Source of the DNA: Alentia gelatinosa
Taxonomy: Eukaryota; Annelida; Polychaeta; Phyllodocida; Polynoidae
Length of the DNA stretch: 64,000 nucleotides
Direction of reading: 5' to 3'
Assembly: GCA_950022655.1 (NCBI GenBank)
Contig: OX465584.1
Location: 5,403,694 to 5,467,693 of the forward strand
Part shown: piece after piece, positions 59,340 through 64,000 of the stretch
Layout of the letters: every line of letters starts with the position of its first letter
How positions within the stretch are numbered: position 1 is the stretch's first letter
Made by a program: the position numbers and the translations under genes
Notes under the pieces: model-generated
What the model saw: only the letters and a program-made list of their open reading frames with translations
What the model was told of the DNA's origin: nothing
The model's database searches: none

Positions 59340-60480
59340 CCAGTACTCTGATTGACAGAGAAACAATGTAAGAAATTGAGACATAGAGAGAAAGAAAGAG
59401 ATAGAAAAAGAGAAAGAGAGAGAACAACGCGCAGACAAACAGAACGATGGAGTGAAAGAAACAGAAACAGAGAAACTATGAGAGATGGAGAGAGTTTGTA
59501 AAAGATAGAGACGAAGAGACGATAAAAGAGAGAAAGAGGGAGAGAGACAGAGTTGGAAAGAGAGATAGACAAAAGGAAAGAGAAATAGAGAGGTAAAAGA
59601 TAGAGATACAGAGGGAGAAAAAGATATATAGAGAAATAGAGAGAAAGAGAAAGATGATAAAAGAGAGAAAGAGAGACATGATAAAAGATAGAGAGGAAGA
59701 GTGAGAGAGAGGAGAGAGACAGAGGGAGAAGGGGAGAGAAAGGGAGAAGGAGAGAGTTAAATAGAGAAATAGGTAGAAGGAGAGAGAAAAAGAAACTCGG
59801 TGAAAAATAGAAAGAGAGAAGGAGAGAGAGACTGATAGAGAAAGAAAGAGGAAACACAAGAAAGACAAAAAGAGATGGAGTAAGGGTAAGAGACCGAAAC
59901 AAAGAAACAATGAGAGATGTAGAGAGGTTGTAAAAGATAGAGAGACAGAGAACAGAGTGACTATAAAGATAAAGAGAGGTAGAAAGGGAAAGAGAGATAG
60001 ACATAAGGAAAGAGAAATGAAGAAAGAGACAGGGGTTAAAGATAGAGATTGATAGGGGGAGAGACAGAGGGAGAAAGAGTTGCATATAGAAATAGTGAGA
60101 AGACAGAGAGGTAAAAGATAGAGAGAAAGAAGGAGATATAGAGGAGAGAGAAAGAAAGAGATACAATAAAAGATAGAGAGAAAGACTGAGAGAAAGGCAG
60201 AGAGAGGAGGAGACAGAAAGGAAGAAAGAGAGAGAGAGAGTAAAAGAGAGAAATAGAGAAATAGGGAGAAAGAGAGATAGAAACACGGTAAAAGATAGAG
60301 AGAGGGAGAGAGAGACAGAGAGAGAAAGAAAAAGAAATGGATAAAGAAAGAGAGTAAAAGAGAGAAATAGAGACTAGGGAGGAGAGAGAAAAAGAAAGAG
60401 AGAGAAAGAGAGATATAAAAAAGAGAAATAGAAGGAGAGAAAGAAAGAGAAAGAGTAAGGAAGGAGAGGGAGTAAGAAGG
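59340..60480. repeat. 1.1 kb purine-rich (GA) tract
   Basis: The plus strand is almost pure purine (AGAGAGAAAGAGA with rare pyrimidines) for more than 1.1 kb. Minus-strand frames made of Ser, Leu and Phe (up to 318 codons) follow from the composition and are not genes. Confidence 0.9.
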
Positions 60481-60499
60481 CTCGTAACAAAGACGTCGA

Positions 60500-60570
60500 G
60501 GACAGATTCCCCCGGGGACAGATTTCCCCGGGGACAGATTTCCCCGGGGACAGATTTCCCCGGGGACAGG
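60500..60570. repeat. 17-bp tandem repeat
   Basis: GGGGACAGATTTCCCC repeats four times, with a partial unit at each side. Each unit is nearly palindromic (GGGG...CCCC). Confidence 0.88.
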
Positions 60571-60599
60571 AGGGACATGATGCTGACCACCCAGCCGTG

Positions 60600-60880
60600 A
60601 CGTCTGTCTACTGAGGAACGCCCCCCGTCACGCTCCGTGACCACGTGACCAGCCACGTGACCGAGGCCAGACGTCACGTGACTCATCAGCGTCCATCCAT
60701 CTCCGTCACCATGGCAACGGCGCTCAGGTGACGTCTGCAGCGCCCCCATCCGTCAAGCCCGCCAACTAAGGAGTCCCGCGCGTCTGTTTGGTCACGTGAT
60801 CAGATTAAACACTCTCCGAACACATCTCCAGGCCGCTCAGTGCGCGCCGAGCAGCAGGGAATGCGCTGGGAGAGTGGAGA
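60600..60880. promoter_or_regulatory. CpG-rich patch with four CACGTG boxes
   Basis: CACGTG lies at 60642, 60654, 60675 and 60793, the first three followed by AC. The patch is CpG-rich against an AT-rich background. CACTCTCC boxes flank it at 60810 and 60869. It could be a promoter or enhancer, possibly of the EndoU gene, whose 5' end is upstream on this side; that link is inference. Confidence 0.4.
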
Positions 60881-61862
60881 TTAGGGGGGATAATCTGCTT
60901 GGTGTGTATAAAACGCCATAAAACGGGCGGATTAGCGTGAGGGGAGAAACTGATCAGTTCAGGGCCGGGAATCCAAGATGGCGGCACCGGGCTGACTTAA
61001 TTACTCTCCCCCCGAGTCGCGGACGCCGGCAGAGTCTGGGTATTGGCCTGGTTCCACCTGCCGACAAAACAATCGGCGATATTCTGAGTCTAAGATTTTT
61101 TGATTTTTTTAGAATGTTTATTGTCCTCTCTCCATACAGAAGTTCTTCTGGGCAATAAGCCGCTCAAGATAACAATTTTCAGCACAAAAAACAACATCAA
61201 GAAAACTAGGTTAGTAGAGATGTAGGGTGAAAGGGTGATGATGAAAGTATGAGAAATGTGGATGTAGGTGATTACAGACATCATTATTACATCATATTAT
61301 ATCATACTTTATGATAGTAATTACGGGTAGAGCGTCCCACTCCTTTGATCCCCTCCAGATCGGGCTCGTTGATAAAAAAGGCAGTTCTTGGTCTTTTGAT
61401 CCTGAGTCTCCTACCATCCTCACTGCGGGTGCCCAGAGCTCCAAAGATCGGTGATTTTCTTTATCTATGTTTCTTAACTTTTTTTTACCTACTGTAACAA
61501 GTCCGAAATGTATCTGATGAGCCAGATGATGGCAAAACTGCACAATTTTAATGAGTTGGAAGGGGAGAAGGGACACCAACAGACCAGATCTAAGGTGAAG
61601 GTCATTCAGAAGGGACACACCCCTCAAAATAACCAACCACAACCCCCAAACAACAGTGTGTACAAGTAACCACAGACAACCACGGTCTCACCCAATGAGG
61701 GAAGAAATAAAACTGGAAATCAGCCAAAATGCACGAAATTCTGTGGTTCAAACATCTTACCTGGTCAGATGTGCAGTCATACTCGGATTTGAAACACGTC
61801 CTACGAGATTTTCTTTATCTATGTTCAGGGAGGTGTTTTTAAAACAAAGAACGATCAAATAA

Positions 61863-62030
61863 TTCTTCAAAGTAACTAGACCGAAAACCCAAAGATATAA
61901 ATCAAGTGTAATGTACAGAGGGGCTTTGGGATGGAATGGTTTGAGTGCGGAGTTGAGAAATGTTGATACTTATGACTCTTTTAAATACAGGTTAAAGAAA
62001 ATGCAGATGAGTAAATTGTCTTATATGTGA
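61863..62030 (+). pseudogene. Non-LTR retrotransposon tail (last residues of reverse transcriptase ORF)
   Basis: The frame FKVTRPKTQRYKSSVMYRGA, then LGWNGLSAELRNVDTYDSFK, YRLKKMQMSKLSYM and TGA (62028-62030), fits the extreme C-terminus of LINE ORF2 proteins: a Y.GA..WN.L...LR motif followed by SFK..LK. It has no upstream coding continuation, so it is a 5'-truncated relic. The 3' flank has no clear poly(A) or microsatellite tail. Confidence 0.72.
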
Positions 62031-63360
62031 GGAAATGTTGTAGACCCACGCGTTTTAGAAGACTGATGGAGATGCCCTCTGATGTAGACTGTTGAACTGC
62101 TGAACTGTTAATCCGTATGTTTACTGCGCATTTGACTCGCCTAATATTGGGTGGTAATGCCAGGCTTTTCCTGAACCCCTCCAGATAGTTCCTTTTATTG
62201 CTATCAATATTGATGTACCAAAGACCATTTATTTTTGTCGTCTAATTTCCTTTTCGGATGAATCAGATGTGTAATTACCCAATGTTACCGTTGAATTACC
62301 GTGATAAGCTACTATTATTGAGTTGGAGTTTCAAAGGACTGTATAACGAACTGACTCCACAAAAGACTAACATTGAAATTTGTCAGGTATTATCTTCTAT
62401 TGAATAAGTAACGACTTCATATTGTATTATTGTGTACTAAGCCAGATAGGACTGGCACAAGGGACTTTGTTCTTTATTGTGTTTTTTCTCCCAAAGAACG
62501 AGTTATCTATGGATTCTCATATGTACTACTGCTCCAAACCATGTACAAACTGTCTCCATTATCAAACCAGCCGCATAAGCTGATTGGAGGCAGTCTAAAT
62601 AACGAAAAAAAAAAAAAAAAATCTTATCGTGGTCTGTGTTGCATTTTCGTTACTTAAAGTGATCTGTTTTTATGGAGGAAGGTCTTCCAAGATGACCATG
62701 AAAATATCTTTATTTTTGAGTGGTTTTTTTAAAGGATCTTTACCAATTTTTAGGTCCGTTGCTAGATGGTTTCAATAACTCATAACAAAACACCTTCCAC
62801 TATAATGGGGAAAAAAGTGAATAATAAAAAATGCAAAAGATATCCTTGAATTCGGAGGGCCACATTCAAAAATACGGACTGACACTCCGATTGTGGTCAC
62901 TATCGCCTGAGGTTAGTTTTAATTGTAATCGTTCAGTCAATGTCGTTCTTAGTTTTAAAAACACCTCCCTGTTTTCCCTGCCGGACAAAATCTGGACCCT
63001 CTTGCTGAACAAAAGAAATCCCATCAAAATCAATGCACATTGATTGATCTTCGACAACATTGCCTGAAAGAGGTGGCAGAAACTGAACATAGATTGGTAT
63101 GAAACGCCATCGAAAATGGCGGATCAGCATGAGGGGAGTTTCAACTGGCCGACTTTGACCTCGGATAAAGTTGTCAGCCTTCACCGATGGATTTCTTTTG
63201 TTATTTTGATCCGAATTCAGAAATGTTTTTGTCTCCAATAATATAGTCTGTTGAATTAAACATAGGTTTAGAGAAAATCAGTCGGCAATTGGAAACAGAG
63301 CAATCATATTGAAAATTGCCGATCTTGTTCCGATCCTGTGCAACTTTCCATTATTTGGAT
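62031..63360. other. Intergenic, no gene recognised
   Basis: Several short open frames lack any family resemblance. CTTAGTTTTAAAAACACCTC at 62949 and GAGGTGTTTTTAAAACAAAG at 61830 are an inverted pair about 1.1 kb apart around the LINE tail. Confidence 0.4.
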
Positions 63361-63369
63361 ATTAGTATA

Positions 63370-64000
63370 AGTGCCTAGAATTCACACGGTGGGATTCATG
63401 TACCTCACAGGGTTGAAAATCTCATTAGATTCTGTTCCCTTTTAGGGGTAAATGTCACCAACAATTGTAGGGGAAAACATATCTCAGGGAAATAGAACCC
63501 CACAATTTAGACGAAGAGATTGTGTTTGAATACAGAATCTTAGCAGGATGTTTCTCAGACAAAACCCCAATGAGGTACATGAATCCCACCATGTGAATCC
63601 CACTCAACAGGATACAGAATCTCAGCAGGATGTTTCTCAGACAAACCCCCTATGAGGTACATGAATCCCACCGTGTGAATCACACTTAACAGGATACAGA
63701 ATCTCAGCAGGATGTTTCTCAGACAAACCCCCTATGAGGTACATAAATCCCACCGTGTGAATCCCACTTAACAGGATACAGAATCTCAGCAGGATGTTTC
63801 TCAGTCAAACCCCCTATGAGGTACATAAATCCCACTCTGTGAATTCCACTGAACAGGATACAGAATCTCAGCAGGATTTGTCTCAGACAAACCCCCTATG
63901 AGGTACATGAATCCCACTCCGTGAATCCCACTTAATAGGATACAGAATCTCAGCAGGATGTTTCTCAGACAAACCCCCTGTTAAGTATATAAATCCCATC
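63370..64000. repeat. 82-bp tandem array reaching the window end
   Basis: CAGAATCTCAGCAGGATGTT begins units at 63533, 63615, 63697, 63779, 63861 and 63943, exactly 82 bp apart. At 63383-63405 a piece of the unit (CACGGTGGGATTCATGTACC) is in reverse orientation, so the array has an inverted edge. The unit contains GAGGTACATGAATCCCAC and GTGTGAATCCCACTTAACAG. Confidence 0.9.

Noticed and set aside
59330..60749. Minus-strand frames rich in Ser, Leu and Phe (144-318 codons)
   Set aside because: They follow from the purine tract on the plus strand; low complexity and no domain.
61292..61642. Minus-strand 116-codon frame that loosely resembles a LINE tail
   Set aside because: No clear WN.L or SFK order; the convincing LINE tail is on the plus strand at 61863-62030.

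Overview
The window looks like AT-rich nuclear DNA from a multicellular animal, most likely a marine invertebrate. Exons are short and lie between long introns with standard GT...AG junctions. There are tRNA-derived SINEs, reverse-transcriptase remnants, many minisatellites and a dense, nested population of short inverted-repeat elements. I cannot name the species from sequence alone. Only two protein-coding genes can be supported, and both run through many exons with consistent reading phases.

Gene 1 (+ strand, 3459-22955) is the 3' part of a protein kinase gene. Fifteen exons join in frame from the DFG motif to a TGA stop and give 820 visible residues: the C-lobe of the kinase domain (about 119 residues) and then a roughly 700-residue Ser/Pro/Lys-rich, probably disordered tail. 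The N-lobe and catalytic loop must lie upstream of the window or in unrecognised short exons. Its introns are crowded with MITEs, SINE pieces and a non-LTR retrotransposon fragment.

Gene 2 (- strand, 54148 down to 45463) is an EndoU/XendoU-type endoribonuclease gene. Four exons join in frame and carry two histidines and a lysine in the positions expected of the EndoU catalytic triad. The 5' end (signal peptide and any extra domains) was not found. Two minisatellites are built from this gene itself: one repeats the exon-intron donor junction about 20 times inside the last intron, and the other repeats the stop-codon region about 20 times in the 3' flank.

The remaining sequence is intergenic or intronic and dominated by repeats. 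From 23 to 45 kb there are hairpin elements, a 1.2 kb fold-back element, two old repeat families, an E-box and CACTCTCC-rich stretch (34-39 kb) and a 1.3 kb 16-bp minisatellite (40.4-41.7 kb). From 49.5 to 58.6 kb there are more hairpin elements. From 58.6 to 60.5 kb the sequence is simple repeat (GA, GACA, a long purine tract), followed by a CpG- and CACGTG-rich patch (60.5-61.0 kb), a LINE tail at 62 kb and an 82-bp tandem array running off the end.

The most unusual content is the repeat architecture. One element type joins a conserved module, marked by an almost invariant 18-mer, to hairpins of changing sequence. A second type carries CGACA boxes at near-helical spacing in its ends. Several insertions of one element inside another allow relative dating. 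The gene-derived minisatellites of the EndoU locus are equally odd.
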